A stretch of 64,000 bases of DNA from Lentzea albidocapillata (GTDB taxonomy: Bacteria > Actinomycetota > Actinomycetes > Mycobacteriales > Pseudonocardiaceae): positions 558,001 through 622,000 of the forward strand of contig NZ_JOEA01000014.1 of the NCBI RefSeq assembly GCF_000719115.1, in the 5' to 3' direction. How positions within the stretch are numbered: position 1 is the first letter of the stretch; each line of letters starts with the position of its first letter. The notes under the pieces were generated by a model. That model was not told where the DNA came from. It was given only the letters and a program-made list of their open reading frames with translations, and made no database searches. Shown one piece after another: positions 40,214 through 48,949 of the stretch. The translations under genes were made by a program, and so were the position numbers.

Positions 40214-40636
40214 GGCCTCCTCGCGCATGATCCCGGCCAGGCCGGGCGAAGCGTCCGCCACGGCGCGGAACCCGAGGCGCTCGTAGTACGGCGCGTTCCA
40301 CGGCACGTCGCGGAACGCCGTCAGCGTCACAGCGCGCTCGGAGCGGGCGACGTGCTCGATCAGCGCGGCGCCGATCCCCTGGCGCGCGTGCGAGGGGTGC
40401 ACGCTGACCTGGTGGACGTGCGTCGCGCCGTCGACGTCACCGACCGCGATGAACGCGACGGGCACGCCTTCCGCGCCGATGGCGACCCAGACCTCGTTCT
40501 CGGCGAGGTCCGCCAGGGCCATCGGGGCGTCGTCGGCGATCTCGGGCATCCCGATGTCGCGAAACGGTTCTCCGGAGGCGTTCTCGATCTCCTGGAGGTA
40601 CGGCAGTTCGGCTGGTTGGGCGAGACGGATCAACAC
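40148..40636 (-). CDS. GNAT-family N-acetyltransferase
   Basis: The 162-residue GNAT acetyltransferase has motif A, the acetyl-CoA pyrophosphate-binding loop, as VSVHPSHARQGIGAALIEHV (Q/RxxGxG/A), and motif B as AFRDVPWNAPYYERLGFRAV. The acceptor is unknown. The GTG start at 40636 gives LIRLAQPAELPYLQEIE, the normal beginning. It is divergent from the response regulator/phosphatase gene with a 62-bp gap. Confidence 0.9.
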   Translation of the reverse strand: MLIRLAQPAELPYLQEIENASGEPFRDIGMPEIADDAPMALADLAENEVWVAIGAEGVPVAFIAVGDVDGATHVHQVSVHPSHARQGIGAALIEHVARSERAVTLTAFRDVPWNAPYYERLGFRAVADASPGLAGIMREEASRGLDPATRVAMILLPAQVRA

Positions 40637-40698
40637 GTCCGCAATCCTGGTAGGTCGGACGCGAGCGGCGCACCCGAATAACGTTAAAGTCCGACCTG

Positions 40699-41844
40699 AT
40701 GCGAACGAAGACAGTGCGCGTCCTCCTGGTCGAGGACGACGATGGCGACGCCCTCCTGGTCGAGGCGCTGCTCGAAGAAGCGAGCGCGCCTTTCATCCTG
40801 GCGCGCGCCCACACGCTCGCGGAGGCGGAAAGCCTGCTCCCCGACGCCGAGTGCGTGCTGCTCGACCTGGGACTACCCGACTCACAGGGGCTCGACGGCC
40901 TGCACCGGCTGCTGGCCAAACCGGACGCGCCGGCGATCCTGGTGCTGACCGGGCACGACGACGAACGTGAGGGCATCTCCGCGGTCGCCGCAGGCGCCGA
41001 GGACTTCCTGATCAAGGGCAAGGTCGACGGCGAACTGCTGCTGCGCGGCGTCCGGTACGCGGTCGAACGCCGCCGCGCCGACCACGCCCAGTTCCAGCTG
41101 CGCGAGGCCAAGCTCCTGGCGGCCGAACGGAGCAGGCTCGAACGCGGTCTGCTGCCTCCCGCGCTGCTGCAGAACTCGGACGTGAACCTGGAGGTCCGCT
41201 ACCAGCCCGGCGGCCAGCGGATGCTGCTCGGCGGCGACTTCTACGACGCGGTCGGCCTGCCGGACGGCACCGTGCACGCGATCATCGGCGACGTCTGCGG
41301 CCACGGCCCGGACGAGGCCGCGCTGGGCGTCTGCCTGCGGATCGCGTGGCGCGCGCTGGTCCTCTCCGGGGCACCGGCGGAGAAGGTGCTGCGGACGCTC
41401 GACCAGGTGCTGGTCGCGGAACGGCACGGTGAGGGCATCTTCACCACGGCGTGCATGGTCACCGTGGCGCCGGACCGCCGCTCGGCGCGCTACTTCCTCG
41501 CCGGGCACCCCGAGCCGCTGCTGATGGTCGGCAGGCAGATCGTGGACCTGCCGCCGTCGAAGATCGGTGTGCCGCTCGGCGTGCTGCCCGACTACGCGTG
41601 GACCGGGGTGGACGTGCCGCTGCCGTCCGGCTGGTCCCTCGCCTGCTACACGGATGGACTGATCGAGGGCCGGGTACCTGACGACGTCGACCGGCTCGGT
41701 GTCGAGCGCCTCTGCGAGATCCTGGCCAGGCATCTGCGGGACGGCTCCGACTGGATGGACTCGGTCATCGCGGAGGTGACGGAGCTGAACGGCGGGCCAC
41801 TTGACGACGACGTGGCCGTCCTGCTGCTGAAGGACGGCAAGTGA
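40699..41844 (+). CDS. Response regulator with PP2C-type (RsbU/SpoIIE) phosphatase output
   Basis: The 381-residue protein has a receiver domain (1-125; LVEDDDGDAL, phospho-Asp in LLDLGLPDSQG, Lys in LIKGK), a coiled-coil linker (about 128-155), and a PP2C-type phosphatase (about 165-381) with all metal-binding acids in LGGDFYD, IGDVCGHG, YTDGLIEGR and LDDDVAVLLL. Such proteins dephosphorylate anti-anti-sigma factors in partner-switching systems. It is coupled by GTGA overlap to the kinase gene, whose activity probably controls it. The anti-anti-sigma substrate is not encoded nearby. Confidence 0.93.
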   Translation: MRTKTVRVLLVEDDDGDALLVEALLEEASAPFILARAHTLAEAESLLPDAECVLLDLGLPDSQGLDGLHRLLAKPDAPAILVLTGHDDEREGISAVAAGAEDFLIKGKVDGELLLRGVRYAVERRRADHAQFQLREAKLLAAERSRLERGLLPPALLQNSDVNLEVRYQPGGQRMLLGGDFYDAVGLPDGTVHAIIGDVCGHGPDEAALGVCLRIAWRALVLSGAPAEKVLRTLDQVLVAERHGEGIFTTACMVTVAPDRRSARYFLAGHPEPLLMVGRQIVDLPPSKIGVPLGVLPDYAWTGVDVPLPSGWSLACYTDGLIEGRVPDDVDRLGVERLCEILARHLRDGSDWMDSVIAEVTELNGGPLDDDVAVLLLKDGK

Positions 41845-43346
41845 ACCTGCCGCAAAGGCTTCCGGCGAGCAGGCTGCTGGGCGTCATCGTGGCGATCCTG
41901 CTGGCCATGACCGCGGTGGCGATCTCGTCCACGGTCGTCGCCCTCGACGCGCTGAGCGACAGGCGGGCGCAGTCGGTCGACCGGATCGAGCCCGCCGGGC
42001 GCCTCGTGAACGAACTGAACCGCTCGCTGCTGGACCAGGAGACCGGCGTGCGCGGGTTCGTCCTCACCGGCCAGGAGGACTTCCTCACGCCGTACCTCGA
42101 CGGCCAGAAGGCCGAGACCGAGGCCGCCGGAAGCGTGCGCGACCTCGTCAGCGACGTCAACGGCCGGGTGAACCGCATCGAGGACCTCGCGCGGCAATGG
42201 CGTTCGGAGTACGCGGACCCGACGGTCGCCGGGATCAAGCAGACCGGCCCCGGCACCGCGGGGGACATCGAGCGCGGCAAAGTGCTGTTCGACCAGCTCC
42301 GCGCCGAGGTGTCGGCGCTGCGCACCGACATCGGCGGGCTCGCCCGGCAGGCTCGCGAGGACCTGGACGACGTGACGAACGTCGTGCTGTGGCTGGTGAT
42401 CGGCATGGGCGTGCTGCTGGTTGTGGCGATCGGCGGGCTGTCGGTGTTGTTGCACCGCCTGCTGGTCGCGCCGCTGGCGAACCTCGCCGCGCACACCCGG
42501 CAGGTGGCGTCCGGCGACTTCGAGCACGAGATCGACGCGGACGGTCCACTCGAGACCGTGATGCTCGGCGAGGACGTGAACGCCATGCGCCGCCGGATCG
42601 TGCAGGAGCTCGCGTTGCTGGACCAGCGATCGGCCGAGCTGCAGAGCTCGAACGCCGAGCTGGAGCAGTTCGCCTACGTGGCCTCGCACGACCTGCAGGA
42701 ACCGCTGCGCAAGGTCGCGTCGTTCTGCCAGCTGCTGCAACGGCGGTACGGCGGCCAGCTCGACGAGCGCGCCGACCAGTACATCGAGTTCGCCGTGGAC
42801 GGCGCGAAACGCATGCAGGGCCTGATCAACGACCTGCTGGCGTTCTCCCGCGTCGGCCGGATCACCCGCGAACGCACCATGATCGACCTGGACGAGCTGG
42901 TCAGCCAGGTCGTCGGGAACTTCTCCGATCGCGTCGAGGAGACCGGCGCCACCATCGTCGTGGGCGAGCTGCCCTCCGTGCGAGGTGAGCCGACTCTGCT
43001 CAGCGCGGTCTTCCAGAACCTGATAAGCAATGCGCTGAAGTTCAAGGGGCCGTCGGCCCCGAGGATCACGATCGGCGCCGAACGCGACGGCGAACTGTGG
43101 AAGTTCTCCGTCCAGGACAACGGCATCGGGATCGAGCCGGAGTACAGCGAACGGATCTTCGTCATCTTCCAGCGCCTGCACCCGAAGGACGCCTATCCGG
43201 GCACCGGGATCGGCCTGGCGATGTGCCGCAAGATCGTCGAGTACCACGGTGGCACCATCTGGCTGAAGACCGATGTGGACTCCGGCACCGAGTTCGAGTT
43301 CACCCTGCCCGTCGCCGCAGAAGACCTGGTTGAGGTAACCGCATGA
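41841..43346 (+). CDS. CHASE3-HAMP sensor histidine kinase
   Basis: The 501-residue membrane sensor kinase has TM1 (about 12-35), an extracytoplasmic CHASE3 domain (about 38-178; [20 protein letters not shown]), TM2 (about 180-205), HAMP (about 205-258), HisKA with His in [19 protein letters not shown] (about 272-290), and a HATPase domain (N box [10 protein letters not shown]1 VQDNGIG, G2 GTGIGLAM). It resembles phytochrome-family/Cph1-type kinases in the HisKA and HATPase parts. It sits between two response regulators, coupled to both by 4-nt overlaps, and probably phosphorylates both. Confidence 0.93.
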   Translation: MNLPQRLPASRLLGVIVAILLAMTAVAISSTVVALDALSDRRAQSVDRIEPAGRLVNELNRSLLDQETGVRGFVLTGQEDFLTPYLDGQKAETEAAGSVRDLVSDVNGRVNRIEDLARQWRSEYADPTVAGIKQTGPGTAGDIERGKVLFDQLRAEVSALRTDIGGLARQAREDLDDVTNVVLWLVIGMGVLLVVAIGGLSVLLHRLLVAPLANLAAHTRQVASGDFEHEIDADGPLETVMLGEDVNAMRRRIVQELALLDQRSAELQSSNAELEQFAYVASHDLQEPLRKVASFCQLLQRRYGGQLDERADQYIEFAVDGAKRMQGLINDLLAFSRVGRITRERTMIDLDELVSQVVGNFSDRVEETGATIVVGELPSVRGEPTLLSAVFQNLISNALKFKGPSAPRITIGAERDGELWKFSVQDNGIGIEPEYSERIFVIFQRLHPKDAYPGTGIGLAMCRKIVEYHGGTIWLKTDVDSGTEFEFTLPVAAEDLVEVTA

Positions 43347-43783
43347 CTGAAGCACACCTGAACGTGATCGACGTTCTGCTCGTGGAGGACGACCCGGGCG
43401 ACGCGCTGATGACGCAGGAGGCGTTCGAGCACCACAAGATCCGCAACGTTCTGCACGTGGTGAAGGACGGCGTGGAGGCGCTGGAGTTCCTGCGCCGCGA
43501 GGGCCAGTACGAGGACGCGCCGCGGCCGGGCCTGATCCTGCTCGACCTCAACCTGCCCCGCAAGGACGGCCGCGAGGTGCTGAGCGAGGTGAAGAACGAC
43601 CCCGAGCTGCGCTCGATCCCCGTCGTCGTGCTGACGACCTCGGAGGCCGAGGAGGACATCCTGCGCAGCTACAGCCTCTACGCCAACGCGTACGTGACCA
43701 AGCCGGTGGACTTCGACAGGTTCATCGAGGTCGTCCGCCAGATCGACGACTTCTTCGTCACCGTAGTGAAGCTGCCCCGCTGA
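43343..43783 (+). CDS. Single-domain response regulator (Rcp1-like)
   Basis: The 146-residue lone receiver domain has [11 protein letters not shown] (acidic pocket), phospho-Asp in [11 protein letters not shown], Thr in [10 protein letters not shown] and Lys in VTKPVDF. The class, like cyanobacterial Rcp1, works with phytochrome-type kinases. It is coupled by ATGA overlap to the sensor kinase and ends the three-gene operon. Its 3' end overlaps the convergent zinc-finger gene by 26 nt. Confidence 0.93.
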   Translation: MTEAHLNVIDVLLVEDDPGDALMTQEAFEHHKIRNVLHVVKDGVEALEFLRREGQYEDAPRPGLILLDLNLPRKDGREVLSEVKNDPELRSIPVVVLTTSEAEEDILRSYSLYANAYVTKPVDFDRFIEVVRQIDDFFVTVVKLPR

Positions 43784-44198
43784 TCACGGCGGCGCTGAAG
43801 TCCAGGCAGGAACGGCAGATCCTGGCGTCCGTCCCCTCGTGGACGGGCTTGGTCTCACTGCAGAACGAGCAGTCGCCGGTCTCGCCGGTCCGGGCCTCGG
43901 CGACGCACAGGTCGCAGATCAGCGCGGCCGGTCCGGCCATCAGCTTGCCGACGTCGCCGGCGCCACGCCCGCAGAACCAGCACCGTTCGGTCCGCTTGGA
44001 CTGCTCCACGATCTGATGCACGCGCTGGTGGCTGATCTGCAGCGCCTCCGCGATCTCGCGCATCGACCCACCGGCACGGTGCAGCCGCAGCACGGTGTGG
44101 TGGTAGACGGCCTTGGCGATGTCGGCCTGGTTCTGGGCGGCGGCGGACGCGGTGCCCGCCTTCCGTGCCGCCACCAGCAGTTCCTCGTCCAGAGTCAT
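43758..44198 (-). CDS. Helix-turn-helix protein with ClpX-type zinc fingers
   Basis: The 146-residue protein has a sigma-region-4-like HTH (about 28-70: [30 protein letters not shown]) and a ClpX-type C4 zinc finger ([20 protein letters not shown], ending ICDLC) with a second Cys set (CSFC..ICRSC). The ClpX zinc domain binds substrates and adaptors, so protein-protein or DNA regulation is likely. No ATPase domain. The operator array right behind its start implies autoregulation. Homologues with this layout occur in other actinobacteria. Confidence 0.82.
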   Translation of the reverse strand: MTLDEELLVAARKAGTASAAAQNQADIAKAVYHHTVLRLHRAGGSMREIAEALQISHQRVHQIVEQSKRTERCWFCGRGAGDVGKLMAGPAALICDLCVAEARTGETGDCSFCSETKPVHEGTDARICRSCLDFSAAVISGAASLR

Positions 44199-44200
44199 GC

Positions 44201-44257
44201 CGTCTACCGTAGCTAGACGCGTCTATGGTGTCTAGACGCGTCTAGGTGTCGTAGACG
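44201..44257. promoter_or_regulatory. 19-bp-phased operator array TAGACGCGTCTA
   Basis: TAGACG occurs at 44214, 44233 and 44252, and its complement CGTCTA at 44201, 44220 and 44239, each series spaced exactly 19 bp. This makes two full 12-bp palindromes TAGACGCGTCTA (44214-44225, 44233-44244; the second extends to 14 bp with CTAG ends) flanked by single half-sites. It starts 2 bp upstream of the zinc-finger/HTH gene. Confidence 0.75.
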
Positions 44258-44258
44258 C

Positions 44259-44408
44259 TCAGTCCACGCTCCGCACGATCACAGGTTCCTCGTCGGCCTG
44301 CACGACCCACTCCTGGGGCTCGCGCGGCTCAGGAACGACCGGCGCCCAGATCCCCGACCCACCGGGACGGCGCTCCCTGCGCAACTCGAATTCCTCTCGC
44401 GTGCTCAT
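44259..44408 (-). CDS. 49-residue small protein coupled to plsC-like gene
   Basis: A short frame (MSTREEFELRRERRPGG to the end EEPVIVRSVD) begins at an ATG that overlaps the PlsC stop (ATGA), the same coupling used by the upstream genes. It is charged and hydrophilic with a WAPVVPEPREPQEW middle. No known family; it is a plausible last gene of the GNAT/MBL/PlsC operon. Confidence 0.5.
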   Translation of the reverse strand: MSTREEFELRRERRPGGSGIWAPVVPEPREPQEWVVQADEEPVIVRSVD

Positions 44409-45130
44409 GCACTCTGGCTACCCGCCTGAGCCGAACGTATGCCTGACAGCATCGTCGTGATGGCCGCCATGACCCGCCGGGTGGCCTCGGCCAGCACTTC
44501 GGCGGTGAGTTCGCGGTCGTACAGGTCGGAGAGGTCGACCGGAGCGCCCGCGACCACCTCGATCTTCTTGCGCGGCAGCAACCTCGGCAGGATCTTGCCC
44601 CTGGGCAGCAGGTCCTGCGTGCCCCACTCGGCGACGGGGACGACCGGCACGCGGGACTCCAGCGCCATCCGCGCGACACCGGACTTGCCCTTCATCGGCC
44701 AGTTCTCCGGATCGTCGGTGAAGGTGCCCTCGGGGAACACCATCACGCACGCGCCGTCGCGCAGCGCCTCGACAGCGGGCCTGAGCGCCTCTGAGGCCTT
44801 CACCGTGCCGCGTTCGACCGGGATGTGACCTCCGGAGCGCATGACCCAGCCGAAGACCGGCATGCGCCACAGGGAGGCCTTCGCGAGCACGCGCGGCACC
44901 CGGTTCGACATCAGCGCGAACACCACGGCCGCCACGGTGTCCGCGTTGGACAGGTGGTTGAACGCGAGGATCACGCCGCCGTTGCCCGGCACGTGCTGCT
45001 TGCCGCGCACCCTGAGCCGCACGAACAGCACGACCACGGGCCACAGGACGTCGATCGCCAGCGAGAACCAGAAGCCTCTGCCCCTGCGGGGCATCTTCCA
45101 GGTCCAGGCGGCCAGTTCGCGCGGTGTCAC
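44405..45130 (-). CDS. 1-acyl-sn-glycerol-3-phosphate acyltransferase family (PlsC)
   Basis: The 241-residue membrane-associated acyltransferase has a hydrophobic N-terminal segment (FWFSLAIDVLWPVVVLFV), the catalytic NHLSNAD (HxxxxD) at about 57-63 and the acceptor-binding FPEGTF with a later VPVVPV. It transfers an acyl chain to lysophosphatidate or a similar acceptor. The GTG start overlaps the MBL gene's stop, and the gene overlaps the small ORF at its 3' end. Confidence 0.92.
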   Translation of the reverse strand: MTPRELAAWTWKMPRRGRGFWFSLAIDVLWPVVVLFVRLRVRGKQHVPGNGGVILAFNHLSNADTVAAVVFALMSNRVPRVLAKASLWRMPVFGWVMRSGGHIPVERGTVKASEALRPAVEALRDGACVMVFPEGTFTDDPENWPMKGKSGVARMALESRVPVVPVAEWGTQDLLPRGKILPRLLPRKKIEVVAGAPVDLSDLYDRELTAEVLAEATRRVMAAITTMLSGIRSAQAGSQSA

Positions 45131-46116
45131 GCGTGGTATTCGAGCACGCCGGCGTTCGAGGTTCGGGTCAATTCGCCACGTTCGACCAGAACGTCGAGGT
45201 GCGCGGCCGTCTCACCGATGGCCAGCACCTGGTTGAACATGTCGAGATCGTCGAACCGGCGCTGGCGGCGCGTCCAGCCGATCTTGCGGGCGGTCTCGAA
45301 CGCGCTGCCCGAGACAGCTCTGAGGATCTCCTCCAGGCGCTGCTCGTGGAACTGCAGCAGCTCGTCGACGCGGGCGTGCGAGCTGTCGGTCACGGGGCCG
45401 TGCGCGGGCAGCAGCTTGAGGTCCGGCAGCTGCCGGGTGAGCCGCAGCGACGTCATGTAGTCGCCCAGCGGCAGTTCGGGCCGCAGCGGCTCGAAGCCGA
45501 TCGACGGCGTGATGTGCGGGAGCACGTGGTCGCCGGAGAACAGCACCTTCGCGGTGTGGTCGACGAACACGACGTGACCGCGGGTGTGGCCGGGCGTCGG
45601 GACGATCTCCAGCTCGCGGTGCTCGAGGCCGACGGTGCTGCGGACGAGCCACTCGTCGGGCTCCTCGTAGTCACGCAGCGCCTCGCCCCGGTCGACGTGG
45701 TGCATGATCTTGATCCACGTCTCGGCCAGCTCGCTCGCGCCCCACTTGCGCAGGTCGTCGACGTGCTGGTCGTCCTGGCCGTGCAGCATGTGCCGCAGCG
45801 ACGGCTGTTCGCCCAGCCCCAGCCCGATCTTGCTGCCGAACGTCCTGCGCAGCGACACGGCCATCGTGAAGTGGTCTCGGTGCACGTGCGTGATGAGGAA
45901 CCGCTTGATGTCCTCGAAGCCCTTGTTCAGGGTGCCCAGGGCCGCTTCGAGCTGGTCGCGCGCCTCGTCCAGCGCCCAGCCCGAGTCGACCATGACCAGG
46001 CCGTCGCCGTCCTCGATCGCGTAGACGTTGACCGCGCGCAGGCCGTCGTTCGGCAGCGGCAGCGGAATCCGGTGCACACCTGGTGCGACCTCGAACGCGC
46101 CCGGCTCACTCCACAC
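45127..46116 (-). CDS. Metallo-beta-lactamase-fold hydrolase
   Basis: The 329-residue MBL-fold enzyme has the zinc motif THVHRDH (HxHxDH), with further ligands in PTPGHTRGH, FSGDHVLPH and LPAHGPV. Its extended C-terminal helical part resembles the MBL/winged-helix (LACTB2-like) group that acts on thioesters or nucleic acids. The substrate is unknown. GTG start at 46116. The GTGA overlap with plsC suggests a joint lipid-related role. Confidence 0.9.
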   Translation of the reverse strand: MWSEPGAFEVAPGVHRIPLPLPNDGLRAVNVYAIEDGDGLVMVDSGWALDEARDQLEAALGTLNKGFEDIKRFLITHVHRDHFTMAVSLRRTFGSKIGLGLGEQPSLRHMLHGQDDQHVDDLRKWGASELAETWIKIMHHVDRGEALRDYEEPDEWLVRSTVGLEHRELEIVPTPGHTRGHVVFVDHTAKVLFSGDHVLPHITPSIGFEPLRPELPLGDYMTSLRLTRQLPDLKLLPAHGPVTDSSHARVDELLQFHEQRLEEILRAVSGSAFETARKIGWTRRQRRFDDLDMFNQVLAIGETAAHLDVLVERGELTRTSNAGVLEYHA

Positions 46117-46151
46117 GCTACGCCCACCTCATTGTTAGCGCTCGCAACTAT

Positions 46152-46430
46152 CTACCGGACGGTAACACGGTATTCCGGGTGCTTGTCGATGTACTTCGCG
46201 ACAAACGGGCACAGCGGGGAAATCTTGACATCCCTCGCCATGACGTCGTCCAGCGCGTACTTCGCGAGCTGGGCTCCGAGGCCCTGACCGGCGTAGGCCT
46301 CGTCGACCTCGGTGTGCACGAACGCGAGGACGCCGGCGACGTCGCGGTACTCCAGGAAGCCGGCGAGCTTGCCGTCGACGTGGACCTCGTAGCGGCTCTC
46401 GGCCTCATTGTTAGTGACCATGTCAACCAT
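46152..46430 (-). CDS. Short GNAT-type acetyltransferase (YjdJ-like)
   Basis: This compact 92-residue GNAT-related protein of the YjdJ/GCN5-like small family has core residues AFVHTEVDEAYAGQGLGAQL carrying the acetyl-CoA loop (QGLG), followed by LCPFVAKYIDKHPEY, the family end. ATG 46430 or 46421. It precedes the MBL gene by 35 nt and is probably first in the operon 46430-44259. It is divergent from the luciferase-like gene. Confidence 0.87.
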   Translation of the reverse strand: MVDMVTNNEAESRYEVHVDGKLAGFLEYRDVAGVLAFVHTEVDEAYAGQGLGAQLAKYALDDVMARDVKISPLCPFVAKYIDKHPEYRVTVR

Positions 46431-46447
46431 CTTGCCCCGGAAGATGG
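46427..46447. promoter_or_regulatory. Inverted repeat CCATCTT / AAGATGG
   Basis: CCATCTT (46427-46433) and AAGATGG (46441-46447) surround a 7-bp GCCCCGG spacer in the short gap between the divergent GNAT and luciferase-like genes, overlapping the GNAT start. It may be an operator; GGAAGATGG also serves as the ribosome-binding region of the + gene. Confidence 0.35.
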
Positions 46448-46450
46448 AAA

Positions 46451-47437
46451 ATGGCGCGCATGGACGTCTACCTCCTGATCCTGGGTGACCACCTGCCCAA
46501 CCCGTGCACCGGGCAGGAGGTCCCCCAGGCCGACCGGCTGCGGGCGATGGTCGAGCAGGCGGTGGTCGCCGAGGAGTCGGGGTTCACGGGCGTCGCGATC
46601 GGCGAGCACCACTTCACCCGCTACATCGTGTCCGCGCCCGAACTGCTGCTGGCGGCGGTGGCGGCGCGGACGAGCACCCTGCGGCTCTCGACCGGCGTGA
46701 CGCTGCTGGCCCACCGCGACCCGGTGCTGGTGGCCGAGTCGCTGGCGACGCTGGACGTGCTGTCGAACGGGCGGGCCGAGCTCATCGTGGCGCGTGGGGT
46801 GGACCAGCAGACCGACGCGGCGTTCGGCGTGCAGCCGGGCGAGTTGCGGGCGCGGTTCGAGGAGCACCTGCGGTTGCTCCTCAAGCTGCTTCAGGAGCCG
46901 TCGGTGAGCTGGGACGGGCGGTTCCGCGGTCAGCTGAGCGACGTGACGACGACGCCGCGGCCGGTGCAGACGCCACGGCCGACGGTGTGGATCGGGTCAG
47001 GGTCGGCGGTGTCGGCGGACCTGGGCGCCGAACTGGAGATGCCACTGATGCTGCCGTCGACGTTGCGCGATCCGTCGATCTACCTCGAAGTGGTCCAGCG
47101 GTACCGCGAGCGCTTCCCCGCCGGACGCGTCGGCGTGCCCAGTCACGTCTTCGTGGCGCGGGAGGACGCGCGGGAGCGCTGGCGGCCGCACCTCGCCGAG
47201 TACGCGCGGTTCGCGGACCCGTGGCGGGGGAACGGCGACATCGACGCCGACGCGATCATGGACGGTGCGGCGGTGTGCGGGACGCCGGAGGAGGTGGCGG
47301 CACGGCTGAACGCGCTGGCGGAGCACCTGTCGATCGACACGCACCTGGTGATGGTGGACATCGGCGGCATGCCGCACGAATCGGTCGTCGAGACGATCCG
47401 CCTCTTCGGCGCCGAGGTGCTTCCGAAACTTGTTTAA
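46451..47437 (+). CDS. Luciferase-like (LLM) flavin-dependent oxidoreductase
   Basis: The 328-residue LLM-class FMN/F420-dependent monooxygenase has a TIM-barrel start VYLLILGDHLPNP with AVVAEESGFTGVAIGEHHFT, LSTGVTLLAHRDPVLVAESL (the flavin-binding middle) and VWIGSGSAVSADL. The end LVMVDIGGMPHESVVETIRL is typical. The substrate is unknown. ATG 46451 or 46460 (MDVYLL). Confidence 0.92.
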   Translation: MARMDVYLLILGDHLPNPCTGQEVPQADRLRAMVEQAVVAEESGFTGVAIGEHHFTRYIVSAPELLLAAVAARTSTLRLSTGVTLLAHRDPVLVAESLATLDVLSNGRAELIVARGVDQQTDAAFGVQPGELRARFEEHLRLLLKLLQEPSVSWDGRFRGQLSDVTTTPRPVQTPRPTVWIGSGSAVSADLGAELEMPLMLPSTLRDPSIYLEVVQRYRERFPAGRVGVPSHVFVAREDARERWRPHLAEYARFADPWRGNGDIDADAIMDGAAVCGTPEEVAARLNALAEHLSIDTHLVMVDIGGMPHESVVETIRLFGAEVLPKLV

Positions 47438-47474
47438 CGCAAGCGCCGCAACGGGTTAACACTCGGCGAGCAGA

Positions 47475-47969
47475 ATGAACGGTGTGGGCATCACCGTCAT
47501 CGGCATCACGCATCCTGGGCAGGCCGGGGCACTCCCCGGCGGCACGAACGTGCTGGTGCTGGCCGACGACGGCACGTACGCCGACGAGTTCCTCGACACC
47601 GACTTCGGTGCGCACCAGCTGGTGGTGCGCGCTCACGGGCGTGGGTCAGCGTTCTTCGGGGTGGCGGACAAAGCCCGTGAGTTGGGAGCGGAGCGGATCC
47701 TCTTCGGTGGCACGTACGACATCGCCGCCTCTCTGGCCACCGGAGAGGACCCCGTGCTCGTCCTCGGCGTGCGCCCGCCGGGCGGCCCGATCGCGTTCAA
47801 CGCGGCGTTCGGCGAGTGGCTGGCCCGCTGGCCGAGGCCCGCGAGCGCCTATCGCGGCGACGTGGACCACTGGCTGGCCGAGAACGCGTTGCGCGAAGGC
47901 CTCCGGGTGGAACTGGTTTCATGGCCGATGGAACCGATCGTCCCCATGCGACGGAAGTTGACGGCCTAG
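47475..47969 (+). CDS. Hypothetical alpha/beta protein
   Basis: This 164-residue protein is not assigned. It has an alternating alpha/beta pattern with VGITVIGITHPGQAGALPGG, a loop LVLADDGTYADEFLDTDFGA and a C-terminal helix-strand VDHWLAENALREGLRVELVS; no catalytic motif is clear. ATG 47475 is used; GTG 47484 is an alternative. No SD is obvious. It follows the luciferase-like gene by 37 nt. The 221-bp gap after it (47970-48190) carries the leader of the ABC genes. Confidence 0.6.
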   Translation: MNGVGITVIGITHPGQAGALPGGTNVLVLADDGTYADEFLDTDFGAHQLVVRAHGRGSAFFGVADKARELGAERILFGGTYDIAASLATGEDPVLVLGVRPPGGPIAFNAAFGEWLARWPRPASAYRGDVDHWLAENALREGLRVELVSWPMEPIVPMRRKLTA

Positions 47970-48190
47970 TCATCCGAAGGCTGAAGACACTGTGCCATCG
48001 GTGAAATATCGTTCTTCTCGCAACCGCGCGATAGTGCGCACGCACCGCAGTTGAGGGGTTTCTCAGCGTGTCCGCCTGGGGGTTGGGGCACGCTGATTCA
48101 GGGTTCATCTCAGGGGAGAACCTGACCCTGCAGTGCGGTGCCTTCGCGGAAGATGGTGCGCACAAGAGAGCCACAGAGGGGAACAGACGA

Positions 48191-48949
48191 GTGAGCGCGT
48201 CCGATGGAGTCGCGGCCAGAGCCGTCGACGTTTGGAAGTCTTATGGGTCCGGCGACGCTGCCGTGACCGCGCTCGCGGGGGTGAGCGTCGACCTGGACAA
48301 GTCCAGGTTCACCGCGATCATGGGCCCGTCGGGGTCGGGCAAGTCGACGTTGATGCACTGCCTCGCAGGGCTCGACGACGTCACCAGCGGTGAGGTGTGG
48401 GTCGGTGACACGTTGGTCACCGGGTTGAAGGACCGCGGGCTGACGGAGCTGCGGCGGGACAAGGTCGGTTTCATCTTCCAGCAGTTCAACCTGCTGCCGA
48501 CGCTGACCGCCGAGGAGAACATCACGCTGCCGCTCGCGATCGGCGGCAAGAAGATCGACAGGGCCTGGTTCGACGTCGTGGTCGACACGGTGGGTCTGAG
48601 GGACAGGCTGACCCACCGGCCGACGCAGCTGTCGGGTGGCCAGCAGCAGCGCGTTGCTTGTGCGCGCGCTCTGGTGTCGCGCCCTGATGTCGTGTTCGCG
48701 GACGAGCCGACCGGCAACCTGGACTCGCAGTCCGGTGCCGAGGTGCTCGGGTTCCTGCAGCGGTCCGCCCGCGAGTTCGGGCAGACGATTGTGATGGTCA
48801 CGCACGACCCGAACGCGGCGTCGTACGCCGACCGTGTCATCTTCCTCAAGGACGGCCACATCGTCCGCGAGCTGCTGTCGCCGTCGGCCGAAGAGGTCCT
48901 CGACACGATGAAGCACCTCGACTCTGTTGTCGCGGTGCCGCATGTTTAA
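48191..48949 (+). CDS. ABC transporter ATP-binding protein, MacB/LolD type
   Basis: The 252-residue ATPase has Walker A GPSGSGKST (45-53), Q-loop FQQFNLLPTLTAEEN, signature LSGGQQQR, Walker B DVVFADEPTGNLDS and the His-switch VTHD. The NLLPTLTAEEN and TGNLDSQSG segments are hallmarks of the MacB/LolD/FtsE-like group. It energises the permease next door. GTG 48191 is preferred to the frame's upstream GTG at 48068, whose extra 41 residues are not family-like; GAGGGG is about 10 bases upstream. The ATG of the permease overlaps its stop. Confidence 0.93.
   Translation: MSASDGVAARAVDVWKSYGSGDAAVTALAGVSVDLDKSRFTAIMGPSGSGKSTLMHCLAGLDDVTSGEVWVGDTLVTGLKDRGLTELRRDKVGFIFQQFNLLPTLTAEENITLPLAIGGKKIDRAWFDVVVDTVGLRDRLTHRPTQLSGGQQQRVACARALVSRPDVVFADEPTGNLDSQSGAEVLGFLQRSAREFGQTIVMVTHDPNAASYADRVIFLKDGHIVRELLSPSAEEVLDTMKHLDSVVAVPHV

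Noticed and set aside
48068..48190. Upstream GTG (48068) as the start of the MacB-type ATPase
   Set aside because: The extra 41 residues are unlike ABC ATPases; GTG 48191 has a purine-rich site upstream and starts close to the usual first strand.
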